From: Qipengyuania marisflavi
GTDB lineage: Bacteria; Pseudomonadota; Alphaproteobacteria; Sphingomonadales; Sphingomonadaceae
Length of the DNA: 64,000 nt
Direction of reading: 5' to 3'
NCBI RefSeq assembly: GCF_005884405.1
Contig: NZ_VCAO01000001.1
Coordinates: forward strand, 242,304 to 306,303
Shown in pieces: positions 9,565-17,795 of this stretch (position 1 is its first letter; each line of letters begins with the position of its first letter). The notes under the pieces are model-generated. The model was not told where the DNA came from. It did not search any database and was given only the letters and a program-made list of their open reading frames with translations. A program made the translations under genes and the position numbers.

Positions 9565-12228
9565 TTGACCAGCACAGTCTTCCACTTCGGCGGCGCCGCG
9601 GACCATGACGATCCGCGCCAGAAGGACAAGACCGTCACCGGCGGCAAGGGCGCAAATCTGGCCGAAATGGCCAGCATCGGCCTGCCGGTCCCGCCGGGTT
9701 TTACGATCTCTACTGAAGAAAGCGTGCGTTATCTGAACGATGGCGCAGGCTTCTCTGACGGGCTGCAAGATCACGTGGCGCAGGCGCTGACGCATATCGA
9801 GCGGACAGTTGGCAAGCGCTTCGGCGATCCCGCCGATCCGCTGCTGGTCTCGGTCCGTTCAGGCGCGCGGGTGTCGATGCCCGGCATGATGGACACCGTT
9901 CTCAACCTGGGCCTGAATGATCAGACCGTTGCAGGGCTGGCCGCCAAATCGGGGCAGCCGCGTTTCGCCTGGGACAGCTATCGCCGGTTCATCCAGATGT
10001 ACTCAGACGTGGTGCTGGGCGTGGATCACGGCTTGTTTGAAGAAGCACTCGAAATTGCCAAGGAAGACAAGGGCCTCTACGCCGATACCGAGATGAAATG
10101 CGAAGACTGGCAGACGCTGGTGGCGCAGTACAAGCAGATCGTGACCGACGAGCTGGGCCGCGACTTCCCGCAGGACGTCAATGAACAGCTGTGGGGCGCC
10201 ATCCGCGCCGTGTTCGACAGCTGGGACAGCGACCGTGCCAAGGTCTATCGCCGCCTCAACGACATCCCGCCCGAATGGGGCACCGCCGTCAATGTACAGG
10301 CGATGGTGTTCGGCAATATGGGCGAAACCAGCGCCACCGGCGTCGCCTTCACCCGCGACCCCTCTACCGGAGAGCGGGCTTATTACGGCGAATGGCTGGT
10401 CAATGCGCAGGGCGAGGATGTGGTCGCCGGCATCCGCACCCCGCAATACCTGACCCGTGCGGCCCGCGAAACCGCAGGGGCCAAGCCGCTCAGCATGGAA
10501 GAGGCAATGCCCGAAGCTTACGGCGAGCTGGCGCGCGTATTCGACCTGCTGGAACGGCATTACCGCGATATGCAGGACATCGAGTTCACAGTGGAGGAAG
10601 GCAAGCTGTGGATGCTCCAGACCCGCAGCGGCAAGCGGACTGCCAAGGCGGCGCTGAAGATGGCGGTCGATATGGTGGAAGAAGGGCTGATCGACGAGAA
10701 AACCGCGATTCTGCGCGTCGATCCGATGGCGCTGGACCAATTGCTGCACCCGACGCTTGATCCCGATGCGCCGCGCGATGTGCTGGCCACGGGCCTCCCC
10801 GCCTCGCCGGGCGCAGCATCGGGCAAGATCGTGCTCGACGCCGACACCGCAGAGCAGTGGGCCGGACGCGGTGACAAGGTGATCCTGGTGCGGGTGGAAA
10901 CCAGCCCCGAGGACATCCACGGTATGCACGCCGCACAGGGCATATTGACTGCACGCGGCGGCATGACCAGCCACGCGGCCGTGGTGGCGCGCGGGATGGG
11001 GCGGCCCTGTGTCTCGGGCGCATCGCAGGTCTCGATTGTGCGTGAAGCGCGCACGCTAAGGATCGGAAATCGCGAGCTGAAAGAGGGTGACACGATCACC
11101 ATCGACGGCGCCAATGGCCAGGTGATGGCCGGCGAAGTCGCGACGATCGAGCCGGAGCTGGCGGGCGATTTCGGAGTGTTGATGGAATGGGCCGACCGGC
11201 ACCGCCGGATGCGCATCCGCACCAATGCCGAAACCGAGCAGGATTGCCGGATGGCACGGCAATTCGGGGCCGAGGGGATCGGCCTGTGCCGGACCGAACA
11301 CATGTTCTTCGATGCGAGCCGCATCAGCCTGGTGCGCCAGATGATCCTGGCCAGTGACGAGAAAGGCCGCCGCGCTGCGCTGGCCCAGTTGCTGCCCGAA
11401 CAGCGCGCCGATTTTCACGCTATCTTCGAGGTGATGGTGGGGCTGCCATGCACCATCCGCTTGCTCGATCCTCCGCTGCACGAGTTCCTGCCGCATAATG
11501 AAGCGGACTTTGCCGATCTGGCCGAGGCGACCGGGCTGGGCGTGGACCATCTGCGCCGCCGGGCCGGGGAGTTGCACGAGTTCAACCCGATGCTGGGCCA
11601 TCGCGGGTGCCGGCTTGGGATCACCTATCCTGAAATCTACGAAATGCAGGCGCGCGCCATCTTCGAGGCGGCCTGTGATGTTGCAGCCGTGAGCGGCGAA
11701 GCGCCGGTGCCGGAGATCATGATCCCGCTGGTGGCGACCCGCCGCGAGCTGACTTTGCTCAAACACGCCATCGACCGCGTCGCTGACGAAGTGTTCGCTG
11801 AGAAAGAGCGGCGCATCATCTATCTGGTCGGCACCATGATCGAATTGCCGCGCGCCGCGCTGATGGCGGGCGAAATCGCGCATGATGCGGAGTTCTTGAG
11901 CTTCGGCACCAATGACCTCACCCAGACCACTCTGGGCGTCAGTCGTGATGATGCCGCGCGGTTCCTGTCGGTCTATGTCGACAAGGGCATCTTCCCGCGC
12001 GATCCCTTTGTCAGTCTCGACATCGACGGCGTCGGGCAATTGGTCGAGCTGGCAGTGCAGCGCGGGCGAGCCACTCGGTCAGATATCAAGTTGGGCATCT
12101 GCGGTGAACATGGCGGCGATCCGGCCAGCATCGACTTTTGCGAAAAGGTCGGGCTGGACTATGTCAGCGCCTCACCATACCGTGTGCCGATTGCCAGATT
12201 GGCTGCCGCGCAGGCAAGCCTTCGTTAG
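9565..12228 (+). CDS. ppdK: Pyruvate, phosphate dikinase
   Basis: Interconverts pyruvate, ATP and phosphate with PEP, AMP and pyrophosphate, linking glycolysis and gluconeogenesis. Its 887 residues show the N-terminal ATP-grasp domain (GGKGANLAEMASIGLPVPPGF), the phosphohistidine swivel domain with TSHAAVVARG, and the C-terminal PEP-binding barrel with the catalytic Cys in CGEHGGDP. TTG 9565 has AAGGA upstream and gives the normal family N-terminus. I see no companion regulatory kinase/phosphatase nearby. Its stop overlaps the convergent methyltransferase stop by 4 bp. Confidence 0.96.
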   Translation: MTSTVFHFGGAADHDDPRQKDKTVTGGKGANLAEMASIGLPVPPGFTISTEESVRYLNDGAGFSDGLQDHVAQALTHIERTVGKRFGDPADPLLVSVRSGARVSMPGMMDTVLNLGLNDQTVAGLAAKSGQPRFAWDSYRRFIQMYSDVVLGVDHGLFEEALEIAKEDKGLYADTEMKCEDWQTLVAQYKQIVTDELGRDFPQDVNEQLWGAIRAVFDSWDSDRAKVYRRLNDIPPEWGTAVNVQAMVFGNMGETSATGVAFTRDPSTGERAYYGEWLVNAQGEDVVAGIRTPQYLTRAARETAGAKPLSMEEAMPEAYGELARVFDLLERHYRDMQDIEFTVEEGKLWMLQTRSGKRTAKAALKMAVDMVEEGLIDEKTAILRVDPMALDQLLHPTLDPDAPRDVLATGLPASPGAASGKIVLDADTAEQWAGRGDKVILVRVETSPEDIHGMHAAQGILTARGGMTSHAAVVARGMGRPCVSGASQVSIVREARTLRIGNRELKEGDTITIDGANGQVMAGEVATIEPELAGDFGVLMEWADRHRRMRIRTNAETEQDCRMARQFGAEGIGLCRTEHMFFDASRISLVRQMILASDEKGRRAALAQLLPEQRADFHAIFEVMVGLPCTIRLLDPPLHEFLPHNEADFADLAEATGLGVDHLRRRAGELHEFNPMLGHRGCRLGITYPEIYEMQARAIFEAACDVAAVSGEAPVPEIMIPLVATRRELTLLKHAIDRVADEVFAEKERRIIYLVGTMIELPRAALMAGEIAHDAEFLSFGTNDLTQTTLGVSRDDAARFLSVYVDKGIFPRDPFVSLDIDGVGQLVELAVQRGRATRSDIKLGICGEHGGDPASIDFCEKVGLDYVSASPYRVPIARLAAAQASLR

Positions 12229-12983
12229 GACTTCCAGCCAGTTAGGGTCAGTATCTCGAAGCTTTCGAGAGTACGTTTGCGGTCTTCCGCAGTGGCCAGA
12301 AACGCGGTGCGCGCCCTGTCCAGCGCTGCCTTGCCAAGCGGTCCGGCGGGCTTGGCCAGCACGCCGCCCAAGCCCTGATCGCGCAGATCGGACACCAGCC
12401 GGTCGAGCGATCGGTAGGCCACCGTCATGCTCCGGCTGTCGACCACCTGCCGCCGGAAACCGGCACGCTCAAGCAGCGCCGATGCGGAGCGGTTGTCAAT
12501 CAGCGGATGCATCCGCGCCGCGGGCCGGTCAGGCTCAGCCGCCAGCATCGCACGCCGCAATTGGGGCAGGCTGCCCGCCCCGGTGATGCTGGCAATCAGA
12601 ATGCCGTCATCGGCCAGCGCATGACGCAAATGGAGCAAGGCGGCCGGCAGATCGTTCACCCGGTCGAGCGAGGCAAGACTGACGATCAGATCAAAGCCGC
12701 CCTCCGCCAGCGGCTGCTCCTCGTCGAGCGAACGGACATCCTCCTCCAGAACCTGCGCCTTCCCGCCGCCCAGTGACAGCGCCAGCGTCCCTGTCCAGTC
12801 GCCAATCACCAGCGCGCGGGCAGGGGAGAGCCGCATGAATTCAAGTCGTTCGAGAACATCCTCGACCATCTCATCAAGCACATACCGCGCCGTATCCCGC
12901 GCCGCTTGCCGGACCAGCGCACGACGCAATGCGGCCTGTCGGCGGGGGCGGGCGAAGATCTGCGGCGGCGAACGATGCTCCAT
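12225..12983 (-). CDS. SAM-dependent methyltransferase, NDUFAF5/BioC-like
   Basis: A 252-residue class I methyltransferase. The SAM-binding motif I region is LVIGDWTGTLALSL, and a FDLIVSLASLDRVNDLP segment gives the post-motif region. The C-terminal ESFEILTLTGWKS resembles the conserved end of alphaproteobacterial NDUFAF5-like proteins, which is why I prefer that group over BioC; no biotin genes are near. Start ATG 12983 lies about 10 nt from a strong inverted repeat shared with the divergent ComF gene. The substrate is unknown. Confidence 0.82.
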   Translation of the reverse strand: MEHRSPPQIFARPRRQAALRRALVRQAARDTARYVLDEMVEDVLERLEFMRLSPARALVIGDWTGTLALSLGGGKAQVLEEDVRSLDEEQPLAEGGFDLIVSLASLDRVNDLPAALLHLRHALADDGILIASITGAGSLPQLRRAMLAAEPDRPAARMHPLIDNRSASALLERAGFRRQVVDSRSMTVAYRSLDRLVSDLRDQGLGGVLAKPAGPLGKAALDRARTAFLATAEDRKRTLESFEILTLTGWKS

Positions 12984-12992
12984 GCCGCGCAA

Positions 12993-13027
12993 CTGCAACG
13001 CTTGCCAGCGATGCGCAAGCGTTGCAG
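12993..13027. repeat. 12-bp perfect inverted repeat in the methyltransferase/comF divergent gap
   Basis: The arms CTGCAACGCTTG (12993-13004) and CAAGCGTTGCAG (13016-13027) are exact reverse complements around an 11-nt spacer. They fill most of the 53-bp gap between divergent genes, so this is either a regulator-binding site or a hairpin in one or both leaders. It is not followed by a T-run, so it is not a typical terminator. Confidence 0.7.
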
Positions 13028-13036
13028 CATGGCAAT

Positions 13037-13792
13037 GTGCCAGCTTCCCACATCCTTGCGCAAAGTCTCGCTCCGCTGATCGATCTTGTGTTCCCGCCGC
13101 GCTGCCCGGCGTGCGGTGAGGGTTTGGGTGAGCAGGGCGGTCTGTGTTCGGAATGCTGGGAGGATCTGGCGATTCCCGGAGATCCCAGCTGCACCACCTG
13201 CCAGCGCCCGTTTGGCGACAGCGGCCCCGAGCAAGGTGCAATGTGCGCGCCCTGCCTTGCAGCGCCGCCTGTGCATGACGGGATTGCCGCCGGGACGCTG
13301 TACACTGATACATCGCGCAAGCTGGTGCTCGCTTTCAAACATGGCCGCCGGATCGCGCTGGCGCCGATGCTGGCGCGGCTGATTGCAGCGCGTTTGCCAC
13401 AGGCCGATCCCGAGCGACTCATAGTTCCCGTCCCGCTGCACCGCTGGCGGCTGTGGAAGCGCGGCTACAATCAGGCGGCGCTGCTGGGCCGCGAATTGGA
13501 GCGCGCGGGGCATGGCCGTCTGCTCGTGAGCGGATTGGTCCGCACGAAGGCCACGCCGTCACTTGGCGGCATGAGCTCAAAGGCACGTGCGAAAGCGCTC
13601 GCGGGTGCAATTGTTGTAGCGCCGAATGCAAAGTTCACAGGCCGAGATGTTATACTGGTGGATGACGTGCTGACCAGCGGAGCGACCAGCACCGCCTGCA
13701 TCAAAGCGCTGAAATTTGCGGGCGCGAAAAGCGTGACGATCGCCTGCTTTGCCCGTGTACTGAATGAAGCAGTTGCGAATGCGCACCGGTAA
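13037..13792 (+). CDS. ComF family amidophosphoribosyltransferase-like protein
   Basis: ComF proteins combine a four-cysteine zinc ribbon with a PRTase fold and are linked to DNA uptake or processing; the biochemical role is unsettled. Visible: CPACGEGL and CSEC, then CTTCQRPFG and CAPC, and the PRPP loop VILVDDVLTSGAT near the C-terminus. The frame is open from an ATG at 12929, but that would overlap the divergent methyltransferase start. GTG 13037 (or TTG 13022) is a better fit, though neither has a strong ribosome site, so the start is uncertain. Confidence 0.85.
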   Translation: MPASHILAQSLAPLIDLVFPPRCPACGEGLGEQGGLCSECWEDLAIPGDPSCTTCQRPFGDSGPEQGAMCAPCLAAPPVHDGIAAGTLYTDTSRKLVLAFKHGRRIALAPMLARLIAARLPQADPERLIVPVPLHRWRLWKRGYNQAALLGRELERAGHGRLLVSGLVRTKATPSLGGMSSKARAKALAGAIVVAPNAKFTGRDVILVDDVLTSGATSTACIKALKFAGAKSVTIACFARVLNEAVANAHR

Positions 13793-13794
13793 AT

Positions 13795-13833
13795 GGCCAA
13801 AACGAAACGCCCGGATCCTTCCGGACCCGGGCG
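13795..13833 (-). terminator. Intrinsic terminator on minus strand after candidate RNA
   Basis: On the minus strand an 11-bp stem (arms 13823-13833 and 13808-13818, one G-T pair) closes a GGAA loop and is followed by TTTCGTTTT. On the plus strand the same pair would be an A-C mismatch and there is no T-run, so it works for leftward transcription. No leftward CDS lies upstream of it. Confidence 0.75.
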
Positions 13834-14022
13834 CCACGTGACGAAAATAACCGGATCCACCTTTCGGCTAAGGTGCGACCCCCCAGTGCGCACCAGATCC
13901 CATCCCTCATCGTTACCGGCTGCGCCGCGCATTTTCACGCGCTGGCAGCGAAACCGGATCCCCTGAACCTGGCACTCTGCGGCACCCACGCTCTGGTGGG
14001 CAGGCCTCACGACCTGCGAACC
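13834..14022 (-). ncRNA. Candidate structured noncoding RNA, family unassigned (6S-like shape)
   Basis: This fills most of the 344-bp gap between comF and hisI, where no CDS is supported. A minus-strand intrinsic terminator closes it at 13795-13833. By eye the minus-strand transcript folds as a long rod: CCACC pairs GGTGG, GGTGC pairs GCACC, AGTGC pairs GCACT and CCAG pairs CTGG, with bubbles between, and a terminal hairpin in which GCTGC pairs GCAGC. A possible -10 (TAATTA) lies near 14026-14031. The rod-with-bubble shape recalls 6S RNA, but I recognise no conserved sequence and the flanking genes are not the usual 6S neighbours. It is not SRP RNA, RNase P RNA or tmRNA by their conserved blocks. 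Confidence 0.45.
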
Positions 14023-14136
14023 GGATAATTACGCTAATCGGGCAATCCACAAACAAGCTTGTCGCAATGCGCTCGATTTTGGGACGTGCTTGTGGTTATC
14101 GTGCAACATGGGAAAGCGGCCTGCAAGGAGATTTGC

Positions 14137-14511
14137 GTGACGAACGATAGTGACGAGCGGGAGACAGGCAGCGCGTTTATGCCCAAATTTGACGCTCAAG
14201 GATTGCTGAGCGCTGTCGTGCTCCATGCCGATACACGTGTGCCTTTGATGGTGGCTTTCATGGATGACAAAGCGGTTGCCGCGACACGTGAAACCGGACT
14301 TGCGCACTTCCATTCGCGGTCGCGCGGCCGGCTGTGGAAGAAGGGCGAGAGTTCGGGCCATGTGCTGCGCGTGGAGAAGATATTGGTCGATTGCGATCAG
14401 GATGCGCTGGTGTTGATGGCCCGCCCGGAAGGCCCGACCTGTCACACCGGCGCGACGAGTTGTTTCTATCGCAAGCTGGAAGGCGGCCTTCTCCACTCCG
14501 TCAAGTCTTGA
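14137..14511 (+). CDS. hisI: Phosphoribosyl-AMP cyclohydrolase
   Basis: Opens the purine ring of phosphoribosyl-AMP in histidine biosynthesis. The 124 residues carry HFHSRSRGRLWKKGESSGH, the metal-binding VDCDQDAL, and GPTCHTGATSCF. GTG 14137 has a strong AAGGAG 7 nt upstream, so it is preferred over the ATG at 14059. No HisE domain is fused and no other his genes are near; a stand-alone hisI is common in alphaproteobacteria. Its stop codon lies inside the operator-like palindrome of the next gene. Confidence 0.93.
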   Translation: MTNDSDERETGSAFMPKFDAQGLLSAVVLHADTRVPLMVAFMDDKAVAATRETGLAHFHSRSRGRLWKKGESSGHVLRVEKILVDCDQDALVLMARPEGPTCHTGATSCFYRKLEGGLLHSVKS

Positions 14512-14523
14512 CGCTTACGTAAA
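14508..14523. promoter_or_regulatory. LiuR-like palindrome upstream of the MerR gene
   Basis: TTGACG-N4-CGTAAA, a near-palindrome with one mismatch, begins at the hisI stop codon and ends 20 bp before the MerR start. The left half resembles a -35 hexamer, the usual placement for MerR-type operators. It resembles the TTKACG/CGTMAA sites I recall for LiuR-type regulators; the match is by eye. Confidence 0.5.
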
Positions 14524-14543
14524 CTGCCTGTTAGGAAGGCGGC

Positions 14544-15002
14544 ATGACACACCCGCTTCCCAACGCCATTTCCGCTGACCGTACAGAGCGCCGCCATGCT
14601 GGCGCGCATCTTGACCGTCCCGACGCTTTTGCGCGGGAGCAGTTTTCGATCTCCGACCTGACCAGCGAGTTTGATTGCACGGCACGCGCCTTGCGGTTTT
14701 ACGAGGACGAAGGGCTGATTGCTCCGTCCCGTGTCGGACTGACCCGCATTTATTCGCAGCGTGATCGGGCGCGGCTTGCCTGGATTATGCGCGCCAAGAA
14801 TGTCGGCTTCTCGCTTACCGAAATTCGCGAGATGATCGATCTGTACGATCTTGGCGATGGCCGGGTCGAACAGCGCCGCGTCACGATCGAAAAATGCCGC
14901 GCTCACGTTGCCAAACTGAAAAGCCAGCGTGACGATATCGACAGTTCGATTAACGAGCTGAGCGAATTTATCGAGCATATCGAAACTCTCGATCTGGATT
15001 GA
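14544..15002 (+). CDS. MerR family transcriptional regulator (LiuR-like)
   Basis: 152 residues. A variable 30-residue N-terminus precedes the winged helix ([25 protein letters not shown], then [26 protein letters not shown]), and a coiled-coil dimerisation helix follows (about 115-145). No metal-binding cysteines follow the coiled coil, which argues for a ligand such as an acyl-CoA. LiuR-type MerR proteins control branched-chain amino acid and fatty acid catabolism, and the gene 54 bp downstream is an acyl-CoA dehydrogenase, consistent with that role. A candidate operator lies just upstream, suggesting autoregulation. Confidence 0.88.
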   Translation: MTHPLPNAISADRTERRHAGAHLDRPDAFAREQFSISDLTSEFDCTARALRFYEDEGLIAPSRVGLTRIYSQRDRARLAWIMRAKNVGFSLTEIREMIDLYDLGDGRVEQRRVTIEKCRAHVAKLKSQRDDIDSSINELSEFIEHIETLDLD

Positions 15003-15056
15003 CGGCCACCCGCCGCACCCGTTTCAACCTCCCACAATCATACCAAGGACACGCAG

Positions 15057-16862
15057 ATGCCCAGCTACACCGCACCCACACGTGACACCCGTTTCATCGT
15101 CAACGAGCTGCTCGACCTTGCGAGCTATGGCGATCTGCCCGGCTTTCAAAGCGCCACGCCCGACATGATCGACACAGTCATTAACGAGGCAGGCAAGTTC
15201 TGCTCCGAGGTTCTGGCGGCGATCAACCAAGCTGGTGACGAGCATGGCTGCACGCGCAATGAAGATGGTTCGGTAACCACCCCTCCGGGTTTCAAGGCGG
15301 CGTTCGACCAGTTCGTAGAATCGGGTTGGGGCACAATCTCGGCTCCGGAAGAATTTGGCGGGCAGGGTATGCCTCATGTGTTGGGCTTTGCGGTTGAGGA
15401 GTTCATCTCATCAGCCAATCAGGCGTTCGGTATGTATCCGGGCCTGACCAATGGCGCGGTTTCGGCTTTGATCGCCAAGGGTTCGGACGAGCAGAAGGCG
15501 CTCTATCTGCCCAAGATGATCGCCAATGAATGGCTCGGCACGATGAATTTGACCGAGCCGCATTGCGGCACCGATCTGGGCATGATCCGCACCAAGGCGC
15601 AGCCCAATGGCGATGGCAGCTATGCGATCACCGGGACCAAGATTTTCATCTCGGCAGGCGAGCATGATCTGACCGACAACATAATCCATCTGGTGCTGGC
15701 CAAGACCCCCGGCGCGCCTGACAGTACGAAGGGCATTTCGCTGTTCGTGGTGCCCAAGGTGCTGGTCAATGACGATGGCTCGCTGGGCGATCGCAATGGC
15801 GTGTCCTGCGGCTCGATCGAACATAAGATGGGCATTCACGGCAATTCGACCTGCGTGCTCAACTATGACGGCGCAACAGGCTGGATGGTTGGCGAGGAGA
15901 ACAAGGGCCTCGCCGCGATGTTCATCATGATGAATGCCGCGAGGCTTGGCGTTGGCATTCAGGGCTATTCACAGTCCGAAGTCGCTTACCAGAACGCCGT
16001 GGCTTACGCGCTGGATCGCCGTCAGGGCAGGGCTTTGACCGGCCCGGCGGAGCCTGAGGCTCAGGCCGATCCAATCTTCGTGCACCCCGATGTTCGCCGG
16101 ATGCTGATGGACGGTAAGGCTTTCAACGAAGGCATGCGCGCACTGGCGCTGTGGGGCGCGCTACTGGTCGATCTGACGCACAAGGCCGCGACCGAAGAAG
16201 CCCGCGCTGAGGCCGATCAGATGATTGGACTGCTGACCCCGGTCATCAAGGGGTATGGCACTGACAAGGGCTTCGATGTTGCCGTAAATATGCAGCAGGT
16301 CTTTGGCGGTCACGGCTACATCCGGGAATGGGGCATGGACCAGTTCGTTCGTGACGCCCGCATCGCCCAGATCTACGAAGGCACCAATGGTGTGCAGGCG
16401 ATGGATCTGTGCGGCCGCAAACTGGGCAGCAAGGGCGGCGCGGCAATCCAGGCCTTCTTCAAGATGGTTGGCGAGGAATGCGCAGCGGCCAAGGGCGACG
16501 AAACGCTCGGCCCGATTGCCGAGAAGCTGGAAAAGGCGTTGGGCGAACAGCAGGCTGCCACCATGTGGTTTATGCAGAACGCGATGGCCAACCCCAACCA
16601 TCTGGGGGCCGGCGCGCATCACTATATGCACATCATGGGCATTACCACGCTGGGCCTGATGTGGCTGCGTATGGCGAAAATCGCCCAGGAAAATCTGGCC
16701 GGTTTGCCTGATGACAAGGCGTTTTACGAGGCGAAGATCGCCACGGCGCGGTACTACGCCGAACGCTTCCTGCCCGACGCAGGCGCGCTGCGCCGCAAGC
16801 TGGAAGCAGGCAGCGACAATATGATGGCGCTGGGCGAAGAGGCCTTCGCAACCGCCGCCTGA
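15057..16862 (+). CDS. Acyl-CoA dehydrogenase (large, ~600-residue type)
   Basis: FAD-dependent alpha,beta-dehydrogenation of an acyl-CoA. The 601-residue length places it with the FadE/DmdC-like enzymes that carry an extra C-terminal domain. Visible: NLTEPHCGTDLG (FAD/substrate contacts), GTKIFISAGEHD, FGGHGYIREWGMDQ and the catalytic-base region QIYEGTNGVQ (Glu). The chain length of its substrate is not decidable by eye. It lies downstream of a LiuR-like regulator and ends at a strong terminator, so the two probably form one unit. Confidence 0.93.
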   Translation: MPSYTAPTRDTRFIVNELLDLASYGDLPGFQSATPDMIDTVINEAGKFCSEVLAAINQAGDEHGCTRNEDGSVTTPPGFKAAFDQFVESGWGTISAPEEFGGQGMPHVLGFAVEEFISSANQAFGMYPGLTNGAVSALIAKGSDEQKALYLPKMIANEWLGTMNLTEPHCGTDLGMIRTKAQPNGDGSYAITGTKIFISAGEHDLTDNIIHLVLAKTPGAPDSTKGISLFVVPKVLVNDDGSLGDRNGVSCGSIEHKMGIHGNSTCVLNYDGATGWMVGEENKGLAAMFIMMNAARLGVGIQGYSQSEVAYQNAVAYALDRRQGRALTGPAEPEAQADPIFVHPDVRRMLMDGKAFNEGMRALALWGALLVDLTHKAATEEARAEADQMIGLLTPVIKGYGTDKGFDVAVNMQQVFGGHGYIREWGMDQFVRDARIAQIYEGTNGVQAMDLCGRKLGSKGGAAIQAFFKMVGEECAAAKGDETLGPIAEKLEKALGEQQAATMWFMQNAMANPNHLGAGAHHYMHIMGITTLGLMWLRMAKIAQENLAGLPDDKAFYEAKIATARYYAERFLPDAGALRRKLEAGSDNMMALGEEAFATAA

Positions 16863-16889
16863 TCTTAGTGGATTAAGGTGACACTGGTG

Positions 16890-16926
16890 CGGGGCGTCTT
16901 CCTACGGAAAACGCCCCGTTTCATTT
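16890..16926 (+). terminator. Intrinsic terminator after acyl-CoA dehydrogenase
   Basis: GGGGCGT and ACGCCCC (16891-16897 and 16911-16917) form the base of the stem, inner TTCC pairs GGAA, and GTTTCATTT follows on the plus strand. The minus strand has no T-run after the stem, so it terminates rightward transcription; it sits in the convergent gap with the ATP-grasp gene. Confidence 0.8.
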
Positions 16927-16940
16927 GCGGATAAGAGCTG

Positions 16941-17795
16941 TCAGGCGGCGGCGATTTGCGGCGGTATAGCGCCAGCCACTTCCACTGGGCGCCCACCCAG
17001 CGCCGCTCGCCACAGATCGCCCAATTCAAAGTCAATCCAGTCCGCAGCAAACGGATCGAGACCCGATCCGGGATACAGGCAAAACTCGCCGAATAGCGGC
17101 TGTCTGTCGATCTCATAGAAATCCACTCGCAGGAAACTGTGTCCGGCAGCGAGTTGTTCTGCAGCATCAAGCATTGCGGACAGGCTTTCTGGCGCTGTGG
17201 GCCGATCATTGCCGGGCACCAATTGGCGCCAATCGCGGTCATGCAGGATCCAGCGGTGCCTGCCAGCGCGGCCCAGATGCACTTGCACATGAGTGGCGCG
17301 CCCGCCGAAAACATAGATCTTGTAATCAAGCGGCAAGGTGATGCTATCGCCAAGCAAAGGCTCTGCGATCAGACCGCGTGTGGTGTCGCGATACGCACTT
17401 TCATCCAGCCATGTGCCGTAGGGTTTGGCCGTCCATTTTTCGCCCAATGCCCGCAAGGCCTGCCACTCGCGACTGTCGGGCTGATGCCGCAAAACAACGT
17501 TCTGGTTGCAACCATGCCGCGCCTTCATGATCGCAGGACAGGCGAATGGCTGCTGCTCCGGCAGTCTATCCCCGTGCCATGCTGTCGGGATTACCCAGTC
17601 GCGGCCCAGACGTCCCTGCACCAGAGCCTTTGAAGTTACCTTGTCCATCAAGACAGCTTGCTCCTGCCCGCCCTCATGCAGCTTGCGCCACTGGACGAGT
17701 TCGGTGAAGCGGCGCGGGTTTTCCAAAGCGGGGAGGCGGCGGTGTCCCCACAAATAGGTAAGCCCGATCCGTGCCCGGGCAGCGAACGTGTCCAA
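16941..17795 (-). CDS. TupA-like ATP-grasp protein
   Basis: 284 residues resembling the TupA-like ATP-grasp family, whose founding member ligates acidic residues into teichuronopeptide; others occur in polysaccharide or peptide clusters. Visible: ENPRRFTELVQWRKLHEG near the N-terminus, the MDKVTSKALV start of the ATP-grasp core, then IMKARHGCNQN, YKIYVFGGRATHVQVH and VDFYEID near the metal site. The start is TTG 17795, directly abutting the TAG (17798-17796) of the upstream DUF1989 gene and in the same frame; no clear ribosome site is visible. In this context it may ligate an amino acid to the product of the upstream enzymes; that is inference. Confidence 0.75.
   Translation of the reverse strand: MDTFAARARIGLTYLWGHRRLPALENPRRFTELVQWRKLHEGGQEQAVLMDKVTSKALVQGRLGRDWVIPTAWHGDRLPEQQPFACPAIMKARHGCNQNVVLRHQPDSREWQALRALGEKWTAKPYGTWLDESAYRDTTRGLIAEPLLGDSITLPLDYKIYVFGGRATHVQVHLGRAGRHRWILHDRDWRQLVPGNDRPTAPESLSAMLDAAEQLAAGHSFLRVDFYEIDRQPLFGEFCLYPGSGLDPFAADWIDFELGDLWRAALGGRPVEVAGAIPPQIAAA

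Noticed and set aside
12929-13036. An ATG at 12929 would extend ComF by 36 residues.
   Set aside because: It would overlap the divergent methyltransferase start by about 55 bp and the added residues match no ComF feature.
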